The translations under genes and the position numbers were made by a program. From assembly GCF_003464165.1 (NCBI RefSeq), contig NZ_QSEK01000021.1, forward strand, positions 1-50,743: a stretch of DNA of 50,743 bases, read 5' to 3'. Source of the stretch: Eubacterium sp. AM49-13BH. GTDB lineage: Bacteria > Bacillota > Clostridia > Lachnospirales > Lachnospiraceae. How positions within the stretch are numbered: position 1 is the stretch's first letter; each line of letters begins with the position of its first letter. The notes beneath the pieces are model-generated. The model searched no databases. It saw only the letters and a program-made list of their open reading frames with translations, and had not been told where the DNA came from. Positions 27,510 through 35,682 of this stretch are shown in pieces.

Positions 27510-29482
27510 TCAGCCAATCTCTGCGCCTTCAATAATATCCTTCTCAAGTGTAAGAACTGATAAGTTATCCTTATCATCCCATGCTGAGATAATCATTCCC
27601 TGTGACTCAATACCACAGATCTTTCTTGGCTTTAAATTAGTACATACAACTAACTTCTTACCAATAGCTCCTCTGGCTTATAATACTTCTGGATACCTGA
27701 TACGATAGTTCTCTTCTCATCACCAATCTGAAGCTCGAACTTAAGAAGCTTTGTCTTCTTAACAGCTTCACATGTAAGAACCTTGGCAACTCTGAACTGA
27801 ACCTTTTCAAAATCATCAAATGTAATCTCAGGCTTAACTTCAACCTGTGGATATTCTGTAACACCATTAGCCTTCTTCTGTGCTTCCTGAATAGCCTCAA
27901 CCTTTTCCTTAAGGTCCTTCTCGAAGTCAAGTCTTGCGAAAAGAATCTCTGGTGTCTCAGTAACCTTAAGTCCTGTTTCTCTTAAGCCAAATGTTGCAAG
28001 GTCATCAAAATCTCTTACTCCTGCCTCTGGATTAGCTGGATAAAGCTGTGCAAGAATCTTATCTGTAGTCTCTGGCATGAAAGACTTAAGAAGATTAGCA
28101 CCGATTGTAATACTCTCAACAAGATTATAGAGCACTTCTGCTAATCTGTCCTGCTGTGCCTCATCCTTTGCAAGAGCCCAAGGCATTGTCTCGTCAATAT
28201 ATTTGTTACATCTCTTAAAGAGTGTGAATACTTCTGTGATAGCATCTGCTACGTGAAGTGTAGCCATCTTTGCCTGAACCTTATCTCTTGTTGCTGTTAC
28301 AACAGCCTTAAGGTCGCCGTCAATTGCAGCATCCTCTACGCCAGTCTTATTAACAACTCCGCCAAAATACTTGTTAGACATTGCAATTGTTCTGTTTACA
28401 AGATTTCCAAGTGTGTTGGCAAGGTCTGAGTTCATACGCTCAACCATAAGCTCCCATGAGATAACACCATCATTCTCAAATGGCATCTCGTGAAGAACAA
28501 AGTAACGTACAGCATCAACGCCGAAGAGGTCTACAAGGTCATCTGCATAGATAACATTTCCCTTAGACTTACTCATCTTACCATCATTCTGTAATAACCA
28601 AGGATGTCCAAATACCTGCTTAGGAAGTGGCTCTCCAAGTGCCATAAGGAATATTGGCCAGTAAATTGTATGGAATCTGATGATATCCTTACCGATAAGG
28701 TGAAGGTCTGCTGGCCAGAACTTCTTGTACTGCTCTGAAGAATTGCCATCAGCATCATATCCGATACCTGTGATATAGTTAGTAAGGGCATCAAGCCATA
28801 CATAAACTACATGCTTGTCATCAAAGTCAACCGGGATACCCCATTTGAAAGATGTTCTTGATACACATAAATCCTGAAGTCCAGGAAGAAGGAAGTTGTT
28901 CATCATCTCATTCTTTCTTGAAACAGGCTGGATGAATTCCGGATGTGTATTGATATGCTCAATAAGCTTGTTGGCATATTTGCTCATCTTGAAGAAATAA
29001 GCTTCTTCCTTAGCCGGCTTAACTTCACGTCCACAATCAGGACACTTTCCGTCAACTAGCTGGCTCTCTGTCCAGAAAGACTCACATGGTGTACAGTACA
29101 TGCCCTCATATGAACCCTTATAAATGTCTCCCTGATCATAAAGTTTCTTGAAAATCTTCTGAACCTGCTTCTCATGGTAATCATCTGTTGTTCTGATGAA
29201 CTTATCATATGAAGTATTCATAAGATCCCAGATTCTCTTAATCTCTGTTGAAACATTGTCAACAAATTCCTTAGGTGTAATTCCAGCTTCCTCAGCCTTA
29301 AGCTCAATCTTCTGACCATGCTCGTCAGTTCCTGTCTGGAAAAATACATCATAGCCTTCCTGTCTTCTGAATCTTGCAATGCTGTCTGCAAGAACAATTT
29401 CATAAGTATTACCAATATGTGGCTTGCCTGATGTATAGGCAATAGCTGTTGTCATATAAAATGGACCTTTACTCTGTGGCAT
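27510..29482 (-). CDS. metG: Methionyl-tRNA synthetase, frameshifted near the 3' end
   Basis: MetRS charges tRNA-Met. Visible are YTSGKPHIGNTYE (HIGH motif), the zinc knuckle CTPCESF...CPDCG, KMSKS (GKMSKSKGN, around residue 300), the anticodon-binding domain and a C-terminal Trbp111-like tRNA-binding domain. The uninterrupted frame stops at 27650, giving 610 aa and ending ELLVRS in mid-domain. Adding one G to the GG at 27661-27662 restores the frame: LLGKKLVVCTNLKPRK and CGIESQGMIISAWDDK to a stop at 27510, a normal ~657 aa. Either the tail is lost in this strain or a base was missed in sequencing. The tatD start is 6 bp past the restored stop. Confidence 0.9.
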
Positions 29483-29560
29483 ATCATTTCCTCCATAATC
29501 TATTATTTTAATTCATCGCTATAACGCAAATGTAGTGTGAATCATTTATCCGTAAACTTT

Positions 29561-29589
29561 ATCATAGAAAAATTTACAATAAGTGTCAA
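29561..29589 (-). promoter_or_regulatory. Promoter of metG
   Basis: On the minus strand TTGACA (29584-29589) and TATGAT (29561-29566) are 17 bp apart. The leader of about 70 nt is too short for a T-box. Confidence 0.7.
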
Positions 29590-29671
29590 GTCTGTATTAA
29601 GTATGATACAATATGTGAATAATAAATCAGTATTTCTTATAATATTAATTAAGACAGAAATGAGGATTAGT

Positions 29672-31486
29672 ATGAATAATAAACAATTTTGCCTTTTACA
29701 TCAATTTCTTAACAAGGCTGTGAGCCTGCTGATAGTTTTTATAATAGTAATTACCCTGTCTGGCTGCAGCCTGCCCTGGAATCAGAAGCAGATATCAGAA
29801 ACTACTATATCTGCCACCGAGGATAATGCTGATTTCACAGAATATGTAAACAACCTGTTTGCTGACCTGTTAAGTGCCGACATGGTATCTTTGCATGCCT
29901 ATGTCGAACACCCCAGGGATTTCGGAATTAACGATTATGAGATTACTCTTGGCCGCTACGACCTTGACAATCCCGATGACACCTCAGATTACACCGACAT
30001 AATATCAACGCTTAAATCATTTGACAGAAGCACACTCTCCGCTAAACAGCAGATTACGCTTGATGAGCTTCTTATGTATATAGAAAATGAGCTGGAATAC
30101 AGTGATTTGTACATGTTTAATACACAGCTTCAGACAACTACAGGTATTCATGTCCAGCTGCCACTTCTTTTTGCTGAATACACATTTGCAGAAAAGAAGG
30201 ATATTGACGAATATATTGAGCTTCTATGTGATGTTGACGGATATTTTGAAAATATGGCTGCATTTGAGAAGCTTCGTGCTGATAACGGATATTTTATGGA
30301 AGATACCCTTGCCGACGAGGTAATCGAAAGCTGCAACTCATTCCTTGAGACTGCCGGCTCAGAAAATGGTGCATTGATATCAACTTTTAACGAAAAGCTT
30401 GCTTCTGTTGACGGACTTTCTTCTCAGGATATTGCAGATTATAAAGCTAAAAATGTGTCCGCCGTTAATGAACATGTCATTCCAGGATACCAGTCCCTTG
30501 TAAATGCGCTTACTTCATTGAAAGGCTCTAACAGATATTCAGGTGGGCTATGCAATTATCCTGATGGTTCACGGTATTTTGAATATATACTCTCTTCGAC
30601 ACTTGGCTGGAGCAAATCTGTTGACGAATACGATAAGCTGGTTGATTCTTACCTCAAGAAATATATGCTTAAAATGCAGTCGCTTGCACTTAAAGACTCC
30701 TCTATTCTTGATAAATTTGACACATTTTCATTCAATATGACAGACCCGGTTGGCATACTTACCGACCTTAAGAAAAGAATAACCGATGACTTTCCTGAGA
30801 TTCCTGATGTGAATTATAATATCAAATATGTGTCAAAGGCGCTTGAGGAGTACACCAGTCCGGCTATGTACTTTATTCCGCAGCTTGATAACCTTGATAT
30901 CAATTCAATATACATCAATTCTTCAGGCACTTCTGCGAGTGAATTATATCCTACACTTGCACATGAAGGGTATCCGGGACACATGTACCAAACACAGTAT
31001 TTTGCCGCAACCAACCCTGACTGGATAAGATACATTATTGCACCAGGCGGATATGTTGAAGGCTGGGCATCATACGTTGAAGTTCTTTCTTATAATTATG
31101 CACAGACCGGCAACGATACACTTAACAAAATGTATGCTGCTAATTATGCCACTGTCCTGTGCCTTTATGCAAAAGGGGATATTGGCGTTAATTACTATGG
31201 ATGGAGTGAAGATGATGTTTACCGATTCATCAGCCAGTATGGTTTTGATGATAAATCTGTCGCCCACGAAATGTATTACGCATTCGTATCTGACCCTGGC
31301 AATTATTGCAAATATGTTCTTGGAATGTTAGGATTTGAGCAGTTAAAGACTAAGGCACAAAGCGAGCTTTCTGACAAATTCAATCTTAAAAATTTCCACC
31401 AGTATGTACTCGATATGGGGCCTGTACAGTTTGATATATTATTTAACAACCTTGATGCATGGATTAAAAAAGAAAAATATAATTAA
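29672..31486 (+). CDS. DUF885-family lipoprotein, putative metallopeptidase-like (604 aa)
   Basis: A signal peptide ends in the lipobox LSGC (near residue 31), so the protein is likely lipidated and extracellular. The body matches the DUF885 family. It has GGLCNYPDGSRYFEYIL, the zinc-like motif HEGYPGHMYQ (about residue 430), GGYVEGWASYVE and the C-terminal LDMGPVQFDIL. The family is thought to be M32/gluzincin-like metallopeptidases, but few are characterised. The ATG at 29672 follows GAGG at 6 bp; a longer frame begins at 29537 without a good site. It is transcribed alone, ending at a strong terminator shared with the convergent J-domain gene. Confidence 0.85.
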   Translation: MNNKQFCLLHQFLNKAVSLLIVFIIVITLSGCSLPWNQKQISETTISATEDNADFTEYVNNLFADLLSADMVSLHAYVEHPRDFGINDYEITLGRYDLDNPDDTSDYTDIISTLKSFDRSTLSAKQQITLDELLMYIENELEYSDLYMFNTQLQTTTGIHVQLPLLFAEYTFAEKKDIDEYIELLCDVDGYFENMAAFEKLRADNGYFMEDTLADEVIESCNSFLETAGSENGALISTFNEKLASVDGLSSQDIADYKAKNVSAVNEHVIPGYQSLVNALTSLKGSNRYSGGLCNYPDGSRYFEYILSSTLGWSKSVDEYDKLVDSYLKKYMLKMQSLALKDSSILDKFDTFSFNMTDPVGILTDLKKRITDDFPEIPDVNYNIKYVSKALEEYTSPAMYFIPQLDNLDINSIYINSSGTSASELYPTLAHEGYPGHMYQTQYFAATNPDWIRYIIAPGGYVEGWASYVEVLSYNYAQTGNDTLNKMYAANYATVLCLYAKGDIGVNYYGWSEDDVYRFISQYGFDDKSVAHEMYYAFVSDPGNYCKYVLGMLGFEQLKTKAQSELSDKFNLKNFHQYVLDMGPVQFDILFNNLDAWIKKEKYN

Positions 31487-31497
31487 ACATTAAAAAT

Positions 31498-31534
31498 GGG
31501 ATGTTACCTTAACACAATAATCTGGTAACATCCC
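31498..31534. terminator. Convergent terminator between the DUF885 and J-domain genes
   Basis: A perfect 11-bp stem GGGATGTTACC (31498-31508) with its complement at 31524-31534 is flanked by A and T tracts. It lies between convergent stops at 31486 and 31539. Confidence 0.8.
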
Positions 31535-31538
31535 TTAT

Positions 31539-32333
31539 TTATATGCTTCCTCCCGGATAATAGCCGCCTGAACCATAGCCACAGCACATAGGCATACATA
31601 TATTTGAACACAGGCAGAGTGCAACCCACGGAGCACAGCCTGTACAATATGTTGTAGATGATGGCCCCTGATACTGCGTCCTTCTTCCTGCATACCAGCT
31701 TCCACCGCTTGCAATACGCTGATACAGCAACTGATACTGCATATTGTCAGGATCAGAATCCAACGCACGCTTGGCATCTTCCAATGCCGTTGCTTCTTCT
31801 CCTTTTCCAAGATGTGCTAATGCACTGTAGTAGTACCATCTTCCATCCCGGTCAGTTATGTTATTAAGCACATTAATAGCTTCATCATAACTTGAATTAT
31901 TAATATAATTAGCTGCTGCCCTCAGATGTACTGTTGTAGGATCATTACCACTCATATTATCATATCCATTGCCACCATAGCTTCCCGTATATCCGCCAAA
32001 TCCAAATGGACCGAATCCCCAGAAGCTTCCAAAATCTCCATAGCCGCCCTGTGACTGGTTCTGATAATCACCATCATAGCCATAATGATCTGAACGGCCT
32101 GTACCATAACGCGTCTGGCTGTATGACTGACTACTGTATCCGCCCTCACGCTCACGCATTATCTGGTTATAAGCCTGCTGTACAAGCTTAAACATCTCTT
32201 CTGCCTGATCCTTATTAGGATTATTGATATTAGCATCTGGATGATACTTTCGGCTCAGTGTTCTGTATGCTTTTTTCACTTCATCATCGGAAGCATCCCT
32301 TGATACTCCCAACACTTTATATGGATCTGTCAT
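31539..32333 (-). CDS. J-domain protein with Gly/Tyr-rich region and Cys-rich tail (264 aa)
   Basis: Residues ~1-65 form a DnaJ J-domain ([22 protein letters not shown], with the HPD motif in KYHPDAN). A Gly/Tyr/Ser-rich stretch (about 70-140) follows. A TPR-like pair then reads [19 protein letters not shown] and [19 protein letters not shown]. The tail is cysteine-rich ([23 protein letters not shown]). It should stimulate an Hsp70 (DnaK) partner. It is not canonical DnaJ, because the zinc-finger and substrate domains are absent. The start (32333) lies inside the 3' end of the DUF5685 gene, a 17-bp overlap implying coupling. The cysteine-rich tail could be palmitoyl-like membrane-associating or metal-binding; this is unknown. 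Confidence 0.85.
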   Translation of the reverse strand: MTDPYKVLGVSRDASDDEVKKAYRTLSRKYHPDANINNPNKDQAEEMFKLVQQAYNQIMREREGGYSSQSYSQTRYGTGRSDHYGYDGDYQNQSQGGYGDFGSFWGFGPFGFGGYTGSYGGNGYDNMSGNDPTTVHLRAAANYINNSSYDEAINVLNNITDRDGRWYYYSALAHLGKGEEATALEDAKRALDSDPDNMQYQLLYQRIASGGSWYAGRRTQYQGPSSTTYCTGCAPWVALCLCSNICMPMCCGYGSGGYYPGGSI

Positions 32334-33183
32334 TATGTTCCTCCAACTGCTTACCAGCAGTGTTATTTTTCTTCCTTCTGGCGGCGTAGAACTTTGTCCA
32401 TACACCTGAATATATGATATTTCTTAACAGTTCTGCATTAGCAAGAATCGGCAGTCTCTCAAAAACCCTTGCACATCCTGCCATATACGCTTTAAGTATA
32501 TTTTCTGCAAATGTATCAAAATCCTCTACATCCTTATGATACTTAAATACATTATAATTGTCCTTTTTCTCATCTTTTTCCAAATCATCATATGCATCCA
32601 GCAGATATATGAATCTGCCAAGATTATTGCCAAGCACCCTTAACTCATCACTCCACTCATCATCTTTCATGGCAGCAACTTCACCTAACAGTATACCAAA
32701 CTGCTCTGCCGGCTTGTCAATGTTAGTCTCCTGTGCTTTTTCATATTCTGACAACTTAGAAAGGCTTTTCCTTATAATCTCTGCCTTCTGCGGATATTTC
32801 TTCTCAAGCTTTTTAATATCTCTTTTCAATACTCCGGCATAAGTTCTTTTCAAGACCTTTTTCTCATCGTACCAGTCGTCCATACATTTGTAATATGTCA
32901 GAAGGACATTCATGTCCGCAACATAATCTGAAACAACGTTACGCCTCACAGGATGCTTTCTTAATGGATGTGTGACGCAACGTTCCTCAGAGTATATAGT
33001 TTCCGGTTCATACAACCCTGTAAGAAGTATAACCAGAAATGTCATATCATAGCTTAAGGAAATCTGCCCCTTCAATCCATGCGCTTCTGCCAGTGAATCG
33101 CACAGACCACAATAGTATGAGCGGTATTTATCAAATTCTCTGAATTTAAGTTCTGGCTGATCAACAACTATATACCCATACAT
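32317..33183 (-). CDS. DUF5685 family protein (288 aa)
   Basis: This matches a family often found beside J-domain genes in Clostridia. It begins [18 protein letters not shown], followed by [12 protein letters not shown] (a CxxC pair), a [10 protein letters not shown] segment, [11 protein letters not shown], and helical segments such as [25 protein letters not shown]. The latter recalls all-helical isoprenoid-synthase-like folds, but I do not claim activity. The ATG at 33183 has an AGG-type site upstream; the frame opens 13 codons earlier. The 17-bp overlap with the J-domain gene supports a shared function. Confidence 0.8.
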   Translation of the reverse strand: MYGYIVVDQPELKFREFDKYRSYYCGLCDSLAEAHGLKGQISLSYDMTFLVILLTGLYEPETIYSEERCVTHPLRKHPVRRNVVSDYVADMNVLLTYYKCMDDWYDEKKVLKRTYAGVLKRDIKKLEKKYPQKAEIIRKSLSKLSEYEKAQETNIDKPAEQFGILLGEVAAMKDDEWSDELRVLGNNLGRFIYLLDAYDDLEKDEKKDNYNVFKYHKDVEDFDTFAENILKAYMAGCARVFERLPILANAELLRNIIYSGVWTKFYAARRKKNNTAGKQLEEHNDRSI

Positions 33184-33277
33184 ACTAAACTCATACCTCC
33201 ATTTTCGCTTATCATATAACATTGAAAATATTCAGTCAATCAGCCTTTCAAAGATTAATAAATTATTAATACTATTT

Positions 33278-33487
33278 TTAGATATTATTCTTGTCGTCAA
33301 AATCAGTTCCCCACAAAAGAAAACTTGTATAATCATCTAGCGAATTGACCGGACGCATTACATCGCTCTCGTCAAGATTGCTGGCAAATTCATTCTCACC
33401 GTCATCATAACCTTTATCGCCCTGCCCATTATCGTATCCGTTTCTGTACTCATCTTTTTCATGATTATAGTCAAATGCTGGAAACAT
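33278..33487 (-). CDS. Small acidic hypothetical protein (69 aa)
   Basis: The ATG at 33487 is preceded by AAAGGAGG at ideal spacing. The product is short and acidic, rich in Asp/Asn/Tyr/Gly (HEKDEYRNGYDNGQGDKGY), and ends SFLLWGTDFDDKNNI. There is no signal peptide or membrane segment. No function is recognised. It lies about 95 bp upstream of the DUF5685 gene on the same strand and may belong to that transcription unit. Confidence 0.6.
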   Translation of the reverse strand: MFPAFDYNHEKDEYRNGYDNGQGDKGYDDGENEFASNLDESDVMRPVNSLDDYTSFLLWGTDFDDKNNI

Positions 33488-33554
33488 TATGCCACCTCCT
33501 TTCGAAGGTAGTATGTTAAGTTCCACCTGGTTTTATCCGATATTATATATTTTA

Positions 33555-33601
33555 AAAACGTCTCCATACCAGCATTTATAATGTCAGTATGGGGACGTTT
33601 T
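33555..33601 (-). terminator. Terminator after the SPFH - RHH operon
   Basis: AAAACGTCTCCATAC (33555-33569) pairs, with one G-U, with GTATGGGGACGTTTT (33587-33601). On the minus strand the stem ends in a T tract. It lies 32 bp past the RHH gene stop. Confidence 0.8.
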
Positions 33602-33632
33602 ATATATAATAGTTATATATTCATTTTTTATT

Positions 33633-33836
33633 CTACCTGATATCTAAATCTGGTGGAACATCAAGCTCGTGCGGAACTGGCGCACCATTCTTCTTTCTCT
33701 GTCGTACACACTCGGTCAGCAGATATTCTATCTGTCCATTCACAGATCTGAAATCGTCCTCTGCCCACGCTGCAATGGCATCATAGAGTTTAGCTGATAA
33801 CCGGAGAGGAACCTGTTTCTTACCTGAATCTGCCAT
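33633..33836 (-). CDS. Arc-like ribbon-helix-helix DNA-binding protein (67 aa)
   Basis: The sequence fits a ribbon-helix-helix (Arc/MetJ type) regulator. A short strand [17 protein letters not shown] is followed by the helix [23 protein letters not shown], with a proline-rich tail. Such proteins bind as dimers to tandem or palindromic operators about one helical turn apart. It overlaps the SPFH gene by one base. Two TGATATCAT repeats 11 bp apart overlap the operon promoter, making autoregulation likely (inference). Confidence 0.85.
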   Translation of the reverse strand: MADSGKKQVPLRLSAKLYDAIAAWAEDDFRSVNGQIEYLLTECVRQRKKNGAPVPHELDVPPDLDIR

Positions 33837-34888
33837 TAGTAAAGACTTCCTGAATTAACTACTGGCTGGGCATCTTTGTTTCCACAAAGGACGACTAAAA
33901 GGTTGGATACCATAGCTGCTTTTCTCTCTTCATCAAGCTCTATAACCTGTTTTTCTGATAATCTCTCAAGTGCCATCTCTACCATTCCTACAGCACCATC
34001 AACTATCATCTTTCTTGCATCTACTATTGCTGATGCCTGCTGTCTCTGAAGCATTACTGCTGCTATCTCAGGTGCATACGCAAGATATGTTATTCGTGCT
34101 TCTATTATCTCAAGTCCGGCATCTGCTACTTTGCCCTGGATTTCTTTTCTTATTCTTTCTGCTACAACTTCACTTGAACCACGAAGGCTTCCCTCATCTG
34201 CAATTCCATCTCCCGTTGTATCTACATTTTCTGCAACATCATATGGATACATGCGGACAATATTACGGAGTGCGCTGTCACACTGTAATGAAAGATATTC
34301 CTTATAATTATCTACATTAAACACTGCCTTAGCTGTATCTGTCACTTTCCACATAACCGCAATACCAATCTCAACAGGATTACCAAGGCAATCATTAATC
34401 TTCTGTCTACTGTTGCTCAGTGTCATTATCTTAAGTGAAATCTTCTTATTAGCTGACTGTGAATTATTTCCTGCTGCAATTGCCATTCCTGCAACACCTG
34501 CCATGCTTGCCAGATCAAGCTTTTTTCCATCTCCTGTCACATCACCGCTCTGGTTAAGCTTAGTTGACGCTGCCGGGTTAACAGCAACACAAAACGGATT
34601 CACAAAATAGAATCCCGCTTCTTTAATAGTTCCAACATACTTGCCAAAAAGTGTAAGCACAAGTGCTTCCTGTGGTTTTAATACCTTAAGACCGATAAAG
34701 AATATCCAGCCTATTGCTGCGTATACACCGCCTGCAACGATAAGTACTATCCATCCTGCTTTAGTCTCTGCCTGTTCAACCATAATCGAACCGACAATAA
34801 TTGCTGCTATAGCTGCTGCGTAAAGTAATATAAACAGTGTAACCATTGCAAGACCATTCTTGCTTTTCTTTAAAACCTTTTCTTCCAT
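33836..34888 (-). CDS. SPFH/band-7 domain membrane protein (350 aa)
   Basis: After a short cytoplasmic start ([13 protein letters not shown]), two hydrophobic segments (about residues 13-35 and 43-65) precede an SPFH/band-7 domain. The domain is seen as [31 protein letters not shown] and [29 protein letters not shown], with [16 protein letters not shown] and [20 protein letters not shown] following. The family forms oligomeric scaffolds in membrane microdomains. The start at 34888 follows AGGAGG. The gene is followed, with a one-base overlap, by the ribbon-helix-helix gene. This pairing is recurrent in Firmicutes, and its purpose is unclear. Confidence 0.88.
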   Translation of the reverse strand: MEEKVLKKSKNGLAMVTLFILLYAAAIAAIIVGSIMVEQAETKAGWIVLIVAGGVYAAIGWIFFIGLKVLKPQEALVLTLFGKYVGTIKEAGFYFVNPFCVAVNPAASTKLNQSGDVTGDGKKLDLASMAGVAGMAIAAGNNSQSANKKISLKIMTLSNSRQKINDCLGNPVEIGIAVMWKVTDTAKAVFNVDNYKEYLSLQCDSALRNIVRMYPYDVAENVDTTGDGIADEGSLRGSSEVVAERIRKEIQGKVADAGLEIIEARITYLAYAPEIAAVMLQRQQASAIVDARKMIVDGAVGMVEMALERLSEKQVIELDEERKAAMVSNLLVVLCGNKDAQPVVNSGSLY

Positions 34889-34967
34889 ATAAAAATACCT
34901 CCTAGACACTCTGATTATTGATCTTGTTATCGATTATTCTTTTAACAGTGTCTTTTTTGATATTTGT

Positions 34968-34996
34968 ATGATATCATTTTGATATCATATTGTCAA
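34968..34996 (-). promoter_or_regulatory. SPFH-RHH promoter overlapped by TGATATCAT repeats (probable RHH operator)
   Basis: On the minus strand TTGACA (34991-34996) and TATCAT (34968-34973) are 17 bp apart. The -10 and spacer are occupied by two TGATATCAT copies (34969-34977 and 34980-34988), the first extending to the perfect palindrome ATGATATCAT (34968-34977). The 11-bp period fits a tandem pair of ribbon-helix-helix dimers. Confidence 0.65.
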
Positions 34997-35068
34997 GATA
35001 TTAACATCTTCAATTCTCAATTGGTGCATTGCGTTGTTTTTTGTTGTATTTAAAAGGAGGTGATAGGC

Positions 35069-35164
35069 GTGCTAACTTTTTCAGATCTTATTACATACAC
35101 ACTTGTATTAATTGAAGTTATAACACTTGTTGTTATTCTTTCTGATAAAAAGACAAAAAAATAA
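35069..35164 (+). CDS. Candidate type I toxin, small hydrophobic peptide (31 aa)
   Basis: A GTG start with the strong site AAAAGGAGGTGATAGGC encodes 31 residues: a polar start, one membrane-spanning stretch (LITYTLVLIEVITLVVIL) and a basic tail (SDKKTKK). This fits the holin-like/TxpA-type toxins of Firmicutes, which share the AGGTGATAGGC-GTG context and an immediately following CCGCCC...GGGC terminator. A consensus promoter downstream on the opposite strand would produce an antisense RNA over the toxin's 3' end. Toxicity is inferred from this architecture. No other gene lies in the 180-bp gap before it. Confidence 0.7.
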   Translation: MLTFSDLITYTLVLIEVITLVVILSDKKTKK

Positions 35165-35200
35165 CCGCCCCAGCCTAGACAGTTTGGGCAGTTATTTTTT
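35159..35200. terminator. Bidirectional terminator shared by the toxin and antisense RNA
   Basis: AAATAACCGCCC (35159-35170) pairs, with one mismatch, with GGGCAGTTATTT (35186-35197), followed by T on the plus strand and by T on the minus strand. Both transcripts can end here. Confidence 0.75.
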
Positions 35201-35248
35201 AACTCTCTAATCTACAAAGGCTAGCCGTCTATCGGTAAGTTCCTTTGT
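35159..35248 (-). ncRNA. Predicted antisense (antitoxin) RNA
   Basis: From the promoter at 35255-35283 a transcript of about 90 nt would start near 35248, form a hairpin (ACAAAGG near 35240 with CCTTTGT near 35215), and stop at the shared terminator. It would overlap the toxin mRNA 3' end, as in TxpA/RatA-type modules. No transcript data are available here. Confidence 0.55.
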
Positions 35249-35254
35249 ATTATC

Positions 35255-35283
35255 ATAATACTCTATTCATATATTTATGTCAA
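35255..35283 (-). promoter_or_regulatory. Promoter of the antisense RNA
   Basis: On the minus strand TTGACA (35278-35283) and TATTAT (35255-35260) are 17 bp apart, pointing toward the toxin gene. Confidence 0.65.
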
Positions 35284-35311
35284 ACATTTGTCTTAACATA
35301 AAAATAAAAGC

Positions 35312-35341
35312 CTTACAACCTAGGATTCCCTAAATCATAAG
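35312..35341 (-). terminator. Terminator of tRNA-Lys
   Basis: A 13-bp stem with several G-U pairs on the minus strand (CTTATGATTTAGG, GAAT loop, CCTAGGTTGTAAG) is followed by GCTTTTATTTTT. It lies 10 bp past the tRNA. Confidence 0.7.
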
Positions 35342-35350
35342 ACCTTCCAG

Positions 35351-35423
35351 TGCACCGCCAGGGGTTCGAACCCTGGACACCCTGATTAAGAGTCAGGTGC
35401 TCTACCAACTGAGCTAGCGGTGC
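35351..35423 (-). tRNA. tRNA-Lys (anticodon CTT)
   Basis: The 73-nt minus-strand gene has acceptor arms GCACCGC/GCGGTGC with discriminator A. The D-arm is GCTCAGTTGGTAGAGC, the anticodon loop CTCTTAA is flanked by CCTGA/TCAGG, and the T-arm contains GGTTCGAACCC. The anticodon CTT reads AAG. The CCA end is not encoded. Confidence 0.95.
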
Positions 35424-35471
35424 GTAACTTATTTTGTTCTGTGCTTTTGTGTTGTCTCAAGCACAAGTGAT

Positions 35472-35500
35472 ATTCTATAGCAAGATTTAATAAAATGCAA
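35472..35500 (-). promoter_or_regulatory. Promoter of tRNA-Lys
   Basis: On the minus strand TTGCAT (35495-35500) and TAGAAT (35472-35477) are 17 bp apart, about 50 bp upstream of the tRNA. Confidence 0.5.
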
Positions 35501-35582
35501 GCACTTTTTTGTATTTATTTAAGAACAATTTAACTTTTTTATAATTTTCTTGTTTTTTCATCATTTTACCATGTTTTTTATA

Positions 35583-35638
35583 TTGATATGTGCCTTTGTA
35601 CCCCTTATAATTCTCTTATATTTCCAAATATAAGAGAA
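35583..35638 (+). promoter_or_regulatory. Promoter and palindromic operator of the AI-2E-family gene
   Basis: TTGATA (35583-35588) and TATAAT (35606-35611) are 17 bp apart. Directly after the -10, a perfect 13-bp inverted repeat (TTCTCTTATATTT at 35611-35623 and its complement at 35626-35638, 2-bp spacer) spans the predicted start site near 35618. A repressor bound there would block transcription; alternatively it is a 5' mRNA hairpin. Confidence 0.65.
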
Positions 35639-35682
35639 AATATTTATATTTAATATACATTTATTAAGAAAAGAGAGTTGAT

